A DNA stretch of 64,000 bases from Aquabacterium sp. (GTDB lineage Bacteria > Pseudomonadota > Gammaproteobacteria > Burkholderiales > Burkholderiaceae_C): contig NZ_JAUSAR010000123.1 of assembly GCF_030652515.1 (NCBI RefSeq), positions 1 through 64,000 on the forward strand, written 5' to 3'. A program made the position numbers and the translations under genes. Shown in pieces: positions 9,682-17,113 of this stretch (position 1 is the stretch's first letter; each line of letters begins with the position of its first letter). The notes below the pieces were generated by a model. That model did no database searches and was not told where the DNA came from. It was given only the letters and a program-made list of their open reading frames with translations.

Positions 9682-10935
9682 ATGCGCACCATCGTCTGGC
9701 TCCTGTTGCTCGCGGTCGTGGCGGTTGTCGCCGCCTCCGGCCTGGGCGGCAACGACGGCCTGGTCAGCATCTACTGGCTGGGCTGGCGCACCGACCTGTC
9801 CTTCAACCTGTTCGTGATCAGCATGGTGCTGCTGTTCCTGGCCATCTACTCCACCATCCGTGGCCTGGACTCCCTGATCGGCCTGCCGCAACGTGCCAAG
9901 CGCTGGCGCCTGATGCAGCGTGACCGCGCCGCCCAAACCGCCCTGCGTGAAGCCCTGGCCCTGTACCTGGCGGCCCGCTACACCCGCGCCCACCGCGAAG
10001 CCCAGCGCGCCATTGCCATCCAGGCCGACACCCCCGACCTGGCCCTGGACGCCGAATTCACCGCTTTGTCGCACCTGTTGTCCGCCGGTAGTCTGCACCG
10101 CCTGCAAGACCGCAAGCAACGGGACGAGCACCTGCAGCGCGCACTCGACCTGTCACTGCTGACCAAGCGCCCACGCGCCACCGAGGAAGGTGCCCGCCTG
10201 CTGGCCGCCGAATGCGCCATTGACGACCGCGATGCCACCCGCGCCCTGCGCGACCTGCGCGAACTGGCCCCGGGCGTGGCCCGCCGCACGCAAGCCCTGC
10301 GCTTGAAGTTGCAGGCCGCCCGCCTGGCGCGCCAGCCCCTGGAAGCGCTTAAAACCGCGCGGCTGCTGGCCAAGCACCAGGGCTTCACCGAAGACGCGGC
10401 GGAAGGCCTGTTGCGCACCCTGGCGACCGAAACGCTGGAGACTGCCCGCGACGCCGAACAACTGCGCAAAATCTGGCAGCAACTCGATCCCGCCGACCGG
10501 CGCGATCCCATCGTGGTGGCCCGAGGCGCTACGCGCATGTCCGAGTTGGGAGCACCCAAGGAGGCCCGCCAATGGTTGGCCCCTTTGTGGGACCAGATCG
10601 GCCGCCAGGCGCCTGAAGCCAGCGAAGCCCTGGCCCAGGCCTTGTCCCACAGCCTGCTGGGACTGGAAGCCGAATGGCTGCCACGCCTGGACGCCGCCAC
10701 GCCCGTGGCCTTGCGCAGTGCTGGCCTGGCCCTGGCCGTGGGCCTGGCGCTGGCTGAGCGGCAACTGTGGGGCAAGGCCCGCAGCCTGCTCCTGTCGGCC
10801 GCCAATGACCTGCAGCTGGACAGCCACCGCCGCCGTCGGGCCTGGACCCGCCTGGCCCAGTTGGCAGAACAAGAGCACCGCGCTGATGAAGCCGCGCGTT
10901 TCTACCGCCTGGCGGCCTTGGCCGACGCCAGTTGA
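9682..10935 (+). CDS. hemY: HemY-type TPR membrane protein
   Basis: A 417-residue protein with two N-terminal membrane spans (MRTIVWLLLLAVVAVVAASG and LSFNLFVISMVLLFLAIYST), then the HemY_N region and Ala/Leu-rich TPR-like helices to the end. It follows hemX by 26 bases and closes the haem cluster. This proteobacterial HemY is unrelated to the Gram-positive protoporphyrinogen oxidase of the same name. It is thought to support late haem assembly at the membrane. Confidence 0.92.
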   Translation: MRTIVWLLLLAVVAVVAASGLGGNDGLVSIYWLGWRTDLSFNLFVISMVLLFLAIYSTIRGLDSLIGLPQRAKRWRLMQRDRAAQTALREALALYLAARYTRAHREAQRAIAIQADTPDLALDAEFTALSHLLSAGSLHRLQDRKQRDEHLQRALDLSLLTKRPRATEEGARLLAAECAIDDRDATRALRDLRELAPGVARRTQALRLKLQAARLARQPLEALKTARLLAKHQGFTEDAAEGLLRTLATETLETARDAEQLRKIWQQLDPADRRDPIVVARGATRMSELGAPKEARQWLAPLWDQIGRQAPEASEALAQALSHSLLGLEAEWLPRLDAATPVALRSAGLALAVGLALAERQLWGKARSLLLSAANDLQLDSHRRRRAWTRLAQLAEQEHRADEAARFYRLAALADAS

Positions 10936-10997
10936 TTGCAAATATTTCGCACCTGGCTTTACAAGGTGCTGAAATCAATGCTACATTATTGGTCTTG

Positions 10998-11074
10998 GCG
11001 GCTGTAGCTCAGTTGGATAGAGTACTTGGCTACGAACCAAGGGGTCGTGGGTTCGAATCCTGCCAGCCGCACCA
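10998..11074 (+). tRNA. tRNA-Arg (anticodon ACG)
   Basis: Complete cloverleaf of 77 bases including an encoded CCA. The acceptor stem is GCGGCTG paired with CAGCCGC, the D stem GCTC/GAGT, the anticodon stem CTTGG/CCAAG around loop CTACGAA, and the T loop TTCGAAT. Anticodon ACG reads CGN arginine codons. Its 3' half is repeated at 12669-12713, which marks it as the attachment site of an integrated element. Confidence 0.97.
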
Positions 11075-11092
11075 AAATTTGCCTAGCAAATC

Positions 11093-11131
11093 AATGCCTT
11101 AGAGGTTACCGCCTCTGAGGCATTGTTCTTT
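11093..11131 (+). terminator. Terminator downstream of tRNA-Arg
   Basis: Hairpin of 13 pairs (AATGCCTTAGAGG with CCTCTGAGGCATT, one G-T pair) followed by a T-rich tail (GTTCTTT). It ends the tRNA transcript on the element side of the junction. Confidence 0.75.
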
Positions 11132-11164
11132 CTGCGTGACCTTTTGCGTGACATTCCCGGGCTC

Positions 11165-11311
11165 TCACCCGTTCACCACACGCAGCAGGGTCATCCGATC
11201 TCGCGTTTCCTGGACCTTGTTGGCCATCTCCACCAGGCGCGCAATTGTGGCCAGCAACTCCCGGCCAATCTTGGAGCCCTTGTGCCTCATGAGAATGACG
11301 TCGACAAGCAT
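11165..11311 (-). CDS. 48-residue micro-ORF behind a LexA-like box
   Basis: Small reverse-strand frame encoding a charged helical peptide (starts MLVDVILMRHKGSKIGRELL, ends RMTLLRVVNG). No family recognised. Support for real coding: a second, broken copy of its 5' end at 12509-12571 differs mostly at third positions, and a CTGT-N8-ACAG box lies 8 bases upstream of its ATG. No good ribosome site is seen. It may be the degraded end of a larger element gene. An SOS-controlled small protein is possible but unproven. Confidence 0.35.
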   Translation of the reverse strand: MLVDVILMRHKGSKIGRELLATIARLVEMANKVQETRDRMTLLRVVNG

Positions 11312-11347
11312 GGCAAGAACTGTACTCCCATACAGTGGTCAATGAAA
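11266..11347. repeat. Direct repeat R1, left copy
   Basis: About 80 bases (from CAATCTTGGAGC) that reappear, diverged, at 12514-12595. The repeat includes the start of the micro-ORF and its upstream box. Divergence is partly at synonymous positions of the micro-ORF frame. Confidence 0.6.
11320..11335. promoter_or_regulatory. LexA-like (SOS) box
   Basis: The sequence CTGTACTCCCATACAG is a perfect CTGT-N8-ACAG palindrome, extended by flanking A and T. It fits the LexA operator of E. coli and betaproteobacteria. It lies just upstream of the reverse micro-ORF and 165 bases before the forward membrane-protein gene. The corresponding site in the repeat at about 12570 has lost symmetry. Confidence 0.55.
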
Positions 11348-11404
11348 AGCCATTAAGTTGACTTATGCATGAAATTGGCCAGCTCTCCCCGAGCACTAGT
11401 GATC

Positions 11405-11449
11405 AAAGCGGAGCGTGGGATCCGCTGATCAAAATGGCTAGATCGGGTT
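11405..11449. repeat. Direct repeat R2, left copy
   Basis: Motif AAGCGGAGCGTGGG through AAAATGGCTAGATCGGG, matching the sequence at 12610-12669 that leads straight into the partial tRNA. The left copy lacks the tRNA part, so it looks like an older element end whose attachment core was lost. Confidence 0.55.
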
Positions 11450-11500
11450 TCCTTCCGCTTCGCCTCGTGCCAAAATCCACTGATTTCTAGGGAGCGAACT

Positions 11501-12409
11501 GTGAAAGAAGAAGACAAGGAGAATAAAGATAAGAATAGCCTTACCAATTTGGTTGGCATATTTGTCAGCCGTTTGTCTGACCCTCTAGTTTGGGCATTTA
11601 TCTTGTCCTGGGCAATCTGGAACTATCGATTAATTTTAGTAGTGCTGGGCGACGGCCCATATAGGGGAAAGATTGCATATATAGACGAAGAATTATATAA
11701 AAACAACGAATGGTTTTTGCGGGGCATTTTATGGCCAGCCGGAACGGCACTCATCCAATTGCTTATCGTGCCTTTTGGGACGACATTGGTAATGATGTTC
11801 CAAAAATGGATGGAAGTATTGCAACATGACCGAGTGGCAAAGGCTTCTAAAGCGAAGCTTTGTACCAAAGAAGAGGCGATCCGTCTGCATGAAGAGCTCA
11901 CACGGCAGAAAATTGAGATGAATGCCGAAAGACTCAGAAGCGCAACTTCACAAAAGGCCATGAGTGATGCTGTAGACAGAGCCCATGAAGTTGCGGTTGC
12001 GCATATCAAAGCATCAGCAAGGGATTTTGGGAGAATACTCGAAACAAAAACAGTTAAACCTGATTTTGGTGGGGCCGCTCAGATTAAGTTAAGCGGCATG
12101 ATCGAGGGGCCAATGATTTCAAAGTTATTGGTGGACTATTTTGAGACCATTGGAGCCCCTCGGGAATACTTTCACGCCATCAAATACGCGGTTCAAAAGC
12201 AAAGATTTTCCGAAAAGGAACTGAATCAGCTTTTGCCAAATTTCATCGCACACATTCCTGAAATGATCAAGACTCTATTAAGTCTTGAATTGATAGGCCT
12301 CGCTTGGCAAGACGGCGCTGAGCCGTTGTATTTCCCGATGGATCAAGCAGCCAGCAGATTGCACGACTTAATTCTGGATGCTGAAAAGAACGGGAAATCC
12401 GCGTGGTAG
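11501..12409 (+). CDS. Membrane-anchored protein of unknown function (element cargo)
   Basis: A 302-residue protein read from GTG after a GGAG ribosome site. Lys/Asp/Glu-rich N-terminus, two predicted membrane spans (about 28-50, PLVWAFILSWAIWNYRLILV; and about 74-100, ILWPAGTALIQLLIVPFG). Then an extended charged, probably coiled-coil region (about 105-170) and a C-terminal globular part. No enzyme motif or family is recognised. Codon use is markedly more AT-rich than in neighbouring genes, consistent with foreign origin. It is the only substantial gene inside the tRNA-linked element. A phage-defence or surface role is conceivable but not shown. Confidence 0.8.
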   Translation: MKEEDKENKDKNSLTNLVGIFVSRLSDPLVWAFILSWAIWNYRLILVVLGDGPYRGKIAYIDEELYKNNEWFLRGILWPAGTALIQLLIVPFGTTLVMMFQKWMEVLQHDRVAKASKAKLCTKEEAIRLHEELTRQKIEMNAERLRSATSQKAMSDAVDRAHEVAVAHIKASARDFGRILETKTVKPDFGGAAQIKLSGMIEGPMISKLLVDYFETIGAPREYFHAIKYAVQKQRFSEKELNQLLPNFIAHIPEMIKTLLSLELIGLAWQDGAEPLYFPMDQAASRLHDLILDAEKNGKSAW

Positions 12410-12508
12410 GGCTCAACGTTCCGGCTTGCCACGATAGTTAGGCTCCCAAAACGTGATCACGACAACGCCAGGCCGAAGGGAATCCAAGCCGTGTACTGGC
12501 GGCCGCTC

Positions 12509-12571
12509 CTAGTCAATTTTGGAGCTCCGATGCCTCATGAGAACGACATCGACAAGGCTGGGCAATACTGC
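12509..12571 (-). pseudogene. Broken second copy of the micro-ORF start
   Basis: Reverse-strand sequence still encodes LVDVVLMRHRSSKID followed by a stop, matching LVDVILMRHKGSKIG of the micro-ORF at 11165-11311. The start ATG has become AGC and the frame ends early. It lies within direct repeat R1. Confidence 0.5.
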
Positions 12572-12595
12572 AATCCCATGCGGCGGCTCATGACA
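12514..12595. repeat. Direct repeat R1, right copy
   Basis: Diverged copy of 11266-11347, including CTCATGAGAACGACATCGAC. With R2 it forms a second element end next to the right attachment core. Confidence 0.6.
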
Positions 12596-12609
12596 AGACA
12601 TCTGCGTGA

Positions 12610-12668
12610 AGCGGAGTGTGGGCGCCGCTAAGTCGTTGATTTACCGTTGATTAAAATGGCTGGATCGG
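12610..12668. repeat. Direct repeat R2, right copy
   Basis: AAGCGGAGTGTGGG through AAAATGGCTGGATCGG, aligned to 11405-11449 with a small internal insertion. It runs without a break into the partial tRNA. Confidence 0.55.
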
Positions 12669-12713
12669 GCTACGAACCAAGGGGGCGTGGTTCGAATCCT
12701 GCCAGCCGCACCA
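12669..12713 (+). repeat. Partial tRNA-Arg copy (right attachment site)
   Basis: Begins in the anticodon arm (GGCTACGAACCAAG) and continues through the T arm and acceptor end to CCA. It has one substitution and one deletion relative to the intact tRNA. The 5' half is absent, so it cannot make tRNA. Matching 3' halves at both ends of a segment mark an integration. Confidence 0.85.
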
Positions 12714-12722
12714 AAAATGACG

Positions 12723-12754
12723 AGGGTCAGCAAGTTAACTTGCTGACCCTTTTG
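12723..12754 (+). terminator. Terminator after the right attachment site
   Basis: Perfect palindrome with arms AGGGTCAGCAAGTT and AACTTGCTGACCCT, followed by TTTTG. It is probably the original tRNA-Arg terminator, pushed 1.6 kb away by the insertion. The rest of 12410-12800 holds only the repeats and attachment core described. Confidence 0.8.
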
Positions 12755-12800
12755 TCATTTCCGGTCCGCATTAAAGTGCCACCCCCATGTACCGATAACG

Positions 12801-14555
12801 ATGCATCAAGTCATGCAGACGACGGCGCACATGAGGTCCAAACTTTTTCCGCTTCTGAGCTTCAGAACGCACATCGCGGTGGTTTTCGGCGGGCTGGTCA
12901 TCGTGCTGGCTGGCGCGCTCACTTTCGCCCTGGGCAAAATGTTGACCTCCCAGATCCAGCGTGACAAGGGCGGCTCCCTGAACGTGGTGGCCAACAACGC
13001 GTCCAAGATGCTGGCCGACGGTCTGTTTGACCGCAGCCGCGAAGTGCAGGTGCTGACTGAATCGGCTGCCGTGTGGGCGCAAGGACTGGACTCGCCCGAA
13101 GTGGCCCAGAACCTCGCACGCAGCCAAGCCATGCGCCCCAACAGCCTGTGGATCGGCGTGGCCGACACCGAAGGCGTGGTCCGCTCGGCCACGGGCGGAC
13201 TGCTGCTCGGCCAGAACGTGAAAACCCGCCCCTGGTTCACCGCCGGCATCCAACGCAACTTTGTGGGCGACGTTCACCCGGCCAAATTGTTGGCCTCGCT
13301 GCTGCCGCGCCCAAGCACCAATGAACCTTTGCGTTTCGTGGATTTCTCAGCGCCTATCAGAGTGGGCGGCAAGGTCGTCGGGGTGCTGGGCATCCATGGC
13401 AGTTGGGATTGGACACGCGAGGTGGTGGAGTCACTGCACCCGGCCAACGCCAAAGCCTTGCGCATGGAGGTCTTCATCTTCGACCGCTCGGGCACGGTCA
13501 TTTACGCCCCCGATGGCAAGACCGCCGACCACGTTGCCGCAGGCATGCGCCTGCCGGTGGACACCCAAGCATCTTCAGACAACGACAACGATGCCCAGGC
13601 GGCCTCGGTCATCCAGTGGCAAGACGGCAAGGACTACCTGACGGCCGCCGCCAAGCTCAAGGCCCTCAGCGTGGCCAGCGATCTGGGCTGGACCATCGTG
13701 GTTCGCGAGCCGGTCGAAATCGCCTTTGCCGACAGCCAAGCCGCGATGGTGAAAGCCATGGGCATCGGTCTGCTGGCCGCCGTCTTTGCCAGCTTGCTGG
13801 CCTGGTTGGCCGCCGGACGCATCAGCGGGCATTTGTCCACGATTGCCACGGCAGCCCATGAGGTGGAGTCGGGCCTGCCCGGCGCCTCGATTCCCTTGCT
13901 GGAAAGCAGCACCGAGGTGCTGTCACTGGCCACCGCCTTGAACCGCATGACCCGGCGCCTGATCACGCTCAACGAGCAAATGGAAGACAAGGTCAAGCTG
14001 CGCACGCAAGAGCTGGAAGCGGCCAACCGCGAGCTGGACCGCCAGTCGCGCAGCGATCACCTGACAGGCGTGCTGAACCGCCGCGGCTTCGAAGCCCAGC
14101 TCAAGATTGCCCTGTCTTCTGCCAAGCGGCGCAACAGCCCGATCAGCGTCATCATGGTGGACCTGGACCATTTCAAACAGGTCAACGACACCCACGGACA
14201 TGATGTGGGCGATCAGGTGATCCGGCACCTGTCAGACACCATGCGCCAGCGCGTGCGCGACTCCGACATCGTGGCCCGCATGGGCGGCGAAGAATTCATC
14301 GTGATGCTGCCGGACACCGACGCCAAGGGCGCGCAGATCCTGGCGGAAGAGCTGGTCAAGGTCGTGGGCTCGCGCCAGGCCCCGGTGGCTGGCAAGGTCA
14401 CCATCAGCGCGGGCGTGTCGCAACTGGACATGAAGCTGGAAGACCTGGCCGAGATGCTCAAAGGCGCCGACGAGGCGCTGTACGTGGCCAAACGCTCTGG
14501 CCGCAACCAGGCCGTCGTGCACGATGCCAGCGCCATGGCATCGATGATGGCCTGA
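12801..14555 (+). CDS. Membrane diguanylate cyclase with periplasmic Cache-like sensor
   Basis: Makes c-di-GMP from two GTP. It has up to 584 residues; a start at 12831 (MRSKLFPLL) is also possible. Layout: N-terminal span (about 25-50), periplasmic double-Cache-like domain (about 55-310), second span (about 318-340), HAMP-like linker and coiled coil, then GGDEF domain (about 415-575). The active site reads GGEEF, with the inhibitory RxxD site (RDSD) five residues upstream, so the enzyme should be active and product-inhibited. It stands alone; no ligand can be deduced. It could feed the YcgR protein upstream. Confidence 0.92.
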   Translation: MHQVMQTTAHMRSKLFPLLSFRTHIAVVFGGLVIVLAGALTFALGKMLTSQIQRDKGGSLNVVANNASKMLADGLFDRSREVQVLTESAAVWAQGLDSPEVAQNLARSQAMRPNSLWIGVADTEGVVRSATGGLLLGQNVKTRPWFTAGIQRNFVGDVHPAKLLASLLPRPSTNEPLRFVDFSAPIRVGGKVVGVLGIHGSWDWTREVVESLHPANAKALRMEVFIFDRSGTVIYAPDGKTADHVAAGMRLPVDTQASSDNDNDAQAASVIQWQDGKDYLTAAAKLKALSVASDLGWTIVVREPVEIAFADSQAAMVKAMGIGLLAAVFASLLAWLAAGRISGHLSTIATAAHEVESGLPGASIPLLESSTEVLSLATALNRMTRRLITLNEQMEDKVKLRTQELEAANRELDRQSRSDHLTGVLNRRGFEAQLKIALSSAKRRNSPISVIMVDLDHFKQVNDTHGHDVGDQVIRHLSDTMRQRVRDSDIVARMGGEEFIVMLPDTDAKGAQILAEELVKVVGSRQAPVAGKVTISAGVSQLDMKLEDLAEMLKGADEALYVAKRSGRNQAVVHDASAMASMMA

Positions 14556-14572
14556 TCAAACACCGTGGGCGC

Positions 14573-15076
14573 TCAGTTGCCCAGGTAATCGCGCTTGCCG
14601 ATTTCCACACCGCCATGGCGCAACAGGTTGTAGGCCGTGGTGACGTGGAAGAAGAAGTTGGGCAGCACGGCTTCCATCAGGTACTGCTGGCCTTTTGATT
14701 CGACCACGCGGTCACGCATCTTGATCGAGATGTCGCGCGCCTCGCTGCCATCGATTTGCTCAGGCTTGAAGGTGGACAGGTAATCCACCGTCTTGGCGAT
14801 GCGCGCCTGCAGTTCGGCAAAGCTGGCTTCGGTGTCTTCGAAGCGCGGGATCTCCACGCCAGCCAGGCGCGAAGCACCGCCCTTGATCATGTCGCAGGCG
14901 ATCTGCACCTGGCGGGTCAGGGGGAACATGTCGGGGAAGATGCGCGAGTTCAGCAGCGCCGCTTCGTCGATCTTGCGGGCCTCGCAATGCGCGGCGGACT
15001 TGCCCAGGATGGTCGACAGGTTGTTCAGGATGCGGATGGCCACGGGCACGCTGGCCGAGTACATGGAGATGGACAT
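14573..15076 (-). CDS. DUF1993 family protein
   Basis: A 167-residue soluble protein from MSISMYSASVPVAIRILNNL. An upstream in-frame extension is not family-like, so the start at 15076 was chosen. The pattern (RIFPDMFPLTRQVQIACDMIKG, then a C-terminal FFFHVTTAYNLLRHGGVEIGK) is that of DUF1993, a four-helix DinB-like family found widely in proteobacteria. Its biochemical role is unknown. It diverges from the hsp20 pair and converges with the diguanylate cyclase. Confidence 0.9.
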   Translation of the reverse strand: MSISMYSASVPVAIRILNNLSTILGKSAAHCEARKIDEAALLNSRIFPDMFPLTRQVQIACDMIKGGASRLAGVEIPRFEDTEASFAELQARIAKTVDYLSTFKPEQIDGSEARDISIKMRDRVVESKGQQYLMEAVLPNFFFHVTTAYNLLRHGGVEIGKRDYLGN

Positions 15077-15148
15077 GTTTTGCTTTCTGAGGGGGTGGGG
15101 AGCCGCATTACACCCCAAGCAGAAAAAACCTGCACAACACGGCCTGCT

Positions 15149-15176
15149 CTTGAAATCATTTTGACGGCCACTATCT
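15149..15176 (+). promoter_or_regulatory. Candidate sigma-32 heat-shock promoter of the hsp20 pair
   Basis: CTTGAA, 13 bases, then CCACTATCT. This fits the RpoH pattern CTTGAA-N13-CCCCATNT well and sits 51 bases before the first hsp20 start. Confidence 0.55.
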
Positions 15177-15227
15177 CCTGCAACAGACGCACGGTGCGTC
15201 ACCCTTCATTGCGACAGGAGATCTGCC

Positions 15228-15680
15228 ATGTACCCTTCCCTGCAAAGCCATGCCAGCGGCGTCTTCGGCGATTTTGAACGCCTGCGCCGCGAACTGGACG
15301 ATGTCTTCGGCCTGGGCACCTCGCCCACCAGCATCCGCTCGGCCGGCCCCGGCGCCTTCCCCGCCCTCAATGTGGGCCACACCCCCGCCAGCGTCGAGGT
15401 CTACGCCTTCGCGCCGGGCATCGATCCCGACAAGGTGGAGGTCACGCTCGACCGCGGCGTGCTGACCCTGGCGGGCGAACGCCCACCCACCGCACCTGAT
15501 GGCAACGACAAGGTCAGCGTGTACGCCCGCGAACGCCTCAGTGGCCGCTTCAAACGCGCCGTGAGCCTGCCCGACGACGTGGACCCGGAGCGCGTGCAAG
15601 CCCGCTACCAGGACGGCGTGCTGCACATCAGCATTGGCAGGCGTGAAGCCGCGCAACCCAAGCGCATCACCATTCAGTGA
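15228..15680 (+). CDS. Hsp20/alpha-crystallin small heat-shock protein (first)
   Basis: ATP-independent holdase that keeps unfolding proteins soluble. It has 150 residues. The alpha-crystallin domain runs from about 42 to 140: VEVYAFAPGIDPDKVEVTLDRGVLTLAGER, then the GRFKRAVSLPDDVDPERVQARYQDGVLHI core. It ends KRITIQ, the IXI-like tail. A GGAGAT ribosome site precedes the ATG. It is the first of two adjacent hsp20 genes behind a sigma-32-like promoter. Confidence 0.95.
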   Translation: MYPSLQSHASGVFGDFERLRRELDDVFGLGTSPTSIRSAGPGAFPALNVGHTPASVEVYAFAPGIDPDKVEVTLDRGVLTLAGERPPTAPDGNDKVSVYARERLSGRFKRAVSLPDDVDPERVQARYQDGVLHISIGRREAAQPKRITIQ

Positions 15681-15711
15681 ATGACCGACACCGCACACAG
15701 GAGCTGAGACC

Positions 15712-16083
15712 ATGAGCAACCAATCACAAACCACGACCCCATCCCGCCCCGCCCGCGCCATGGTGCCGCGCGTGGATGTGCTGGAAGACCAGACTGGCAT
15801 CACCCTGCTGGCCGACCTGCCCGGCGTGTCCAAGGAGCAACTTGAGTTGAAGGTGGACGGCGACACGCTGCTGATTGAAGGCACCGTGGGCGCACTGACC
15901 CAGGAGGGCCTGGAGCCCACCTACGCCGAGGTGCGCCTGCCTTTGTACCGCCGCGCCTTCACCCTGAGCCGCGAGCTGGACACCTCGCGCATCGAGGCCA
16001 ACCTGAAGAACGGCGTGCTGAACCTGCGCATTCCCAAGCAGCAGCACGCCCAGCCACGGCGCATCCAGGTGCAGGTGAACTGA
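15712..16083 (+). CDS. Hsp20/alpha-crystallin small heat-shock protein (second)
   Basis: A 123-residue class-A-like Hsp20, shorter than its neighbour. Domain from about residue 18: VDVLEDQTGITLLADLPGVS, then YRRAFTLSRELDTSRIEANLKNGVLNLRIPK, the characteristic A-x-x-x-n-G-V-L motif. The N-terminal arm is short. It follows the first hsp20 by 31 bases with a GGAGCT ribosome site. The two may form mixed oligomers, as paired small heat-shock proteins do elsewhere. Confidence 0.94.
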   Translation: MSNQSQTTTPSRPARAMVPRVDVLEDQTGITLLADLPGVSKEQLELKVDGDTLLIEGTVGALTQEGLEPTYAEVRLPLYRRAFTLSRELDTSRIEANLKNGVLNLRIPKQQHAQPRRIQVQVN

Positions 16084-16144
16084 GGCCCGGCGGGAGTGGG
16101 ACAATGGCGGGGTCTCGTCCACCCCAGCCCTGAAAGTTTGCAAG

Positions 16145-17113
16145 ATGCCCATCCAGTGGTTTCCCGGTCACATGCACCTGACCAAAAAAGCCATCGGCGA
16201 ACGCATCAAGGAAATTGACGTCGTGATCGAGCTTCTGGACGCCCGCCTGCCGGGCTCCAGCGCCAACCCCCTCCTGCACCAACTCACGGGGCACAAGCCC
16301 AAGCTGAAGCTGCTGAACAAGCAGGACCTGGCCGACCCGGCGCGCACCGAGGAATGGCTGGCGCATTACAACAGCCAGCCCGACACCCGCGCCCTGGGCC
16401 TGGACGCCTCGGTGACCGCCCCAGCGCAGCGCCTCATCCAGGCCTGCCGCGCCCTGGCCCCCTTGCGTGGCGGCATGGCCAAGCCCATGCGCGTGCTGAT
16501 CTGCGGCATCCCCAACGTGGGCAAATCCACGCTGATCAACACCCTCACTGGCAAGAAAGCCACCAAGACAGGCGACGAGGCCGGCATCACCAAGATGGAG
16601 CAGCGCATCGCGTTGGCCAACGACTTCTATTTGTTCGACACGCCGGGCATGCTCTGGCCCAAGATCATCGTGGACAAGAGCGGCTACAACCTGGCCGCCA
16701 GCGGCGCGGTCGGCCGCAATGCCTATGACGAAGAAGAAGTGGCGCTGGAGTTGCTGAACTACCTGCGGCTGCACTACGCGCCATTGGTGGAAGCGCGCTT
16801 CAAACTGGAGAACACCGCGGGCCTGCAAGACGAAGAACTGCTGACCGAGATCGGCCGCAAGCGTGGCGCGGTGCTGGGGGGCGGGCGCATCAACCTGCAA
16901 AAGGCCGGTGAGCTGGTGCTGACCGATTTCCGGGCGGCCACCATGGGCCGCATCACCCTGGAAACCGTGGACGAGTTCCAGGCCTGGTGGGCGGCTGGCC
17001 TGGCGGTGGAGGCCGAGAAGGCCAAAAAGAAAAACAAGAGCAAGAAGGGCACTCGCGAGGCCGATGCTGAAGCCGCCGAGGCCGCAGACCACGGCGATTC
17101 GGGCGATGAATGA
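16145..17113 (+). CDS. ylqF: Ribosome-biogenesis GTPase YlqF/RbgA type
   Basis: A 322-residue circularly permuted GTPase acting in large-subunit ribosome assembly. Motif order is G4 (LLNKQDLADP, about 58), G5, then G1 (GIPNVGKST, about 122), G2 (TGDEAGITK) and G3 (DTPGML, about 164): the permutation that defines the family. The C-terminus is Lys/Glu-rich. It overlaps the helicase gene by four bases (ATGA), an unusual pairing that suggests co-expression. The family call is secure. Confidence 0.95.
   Translation: MPIQWFPGHMHLTKKAIGERIKEIDVVIELLDARLPGSSANPLLHQLTGHKPKLKLLNKQDLADPARTEEWLAHYNSQPDTRALGLDASVTAPAQRLIQACRALAPLRGGMAKPMRVLICGIPNVGKSTLINTLTGKKATKTGDEAGITKMEQRIALANDFYLFDTPGMLWPKIIVDKSGYNLAASGAVGRNAYDEEEVALELLNYLRLHYAPLVEARFKLENTAGLQDEELLTEIGRKRGAVLGGGRINLQKAGELVLTDFRAATMGRITLETVDEFQAWWAAGLAVEAEKAKKKNKSKKGTREADAEAAEAADHGDSGDE

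Larger units (their letters stand above)
11028..12713. mobile_element. Decayed integrated element at tRNA-Arg
   Basis: The segment from the tRNA anticodon arm to 12713 is bounded by the intact tRNA-Arg on the left and a degenerate copy of its 3' half on the right. That is the footprint of tyrosine-recombinase integration into a tRNA gene. The DNA between is clearly more AT-rich than the flanks. No integrase is present. The content is one membrane-protein gene, a micro-ORF behind a LexA-like box, and two direct-repeat pairs, so this is a remnant or a non-autonomous element that relied on an integrase elsewhere. Confidence 0.7.

Noticed and set aside
12669-12713. A second functional tRNA-Arg
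   Set aside because: Only the 3' half is present, with a deletion in the T arm; it is an attachment-site remnant.
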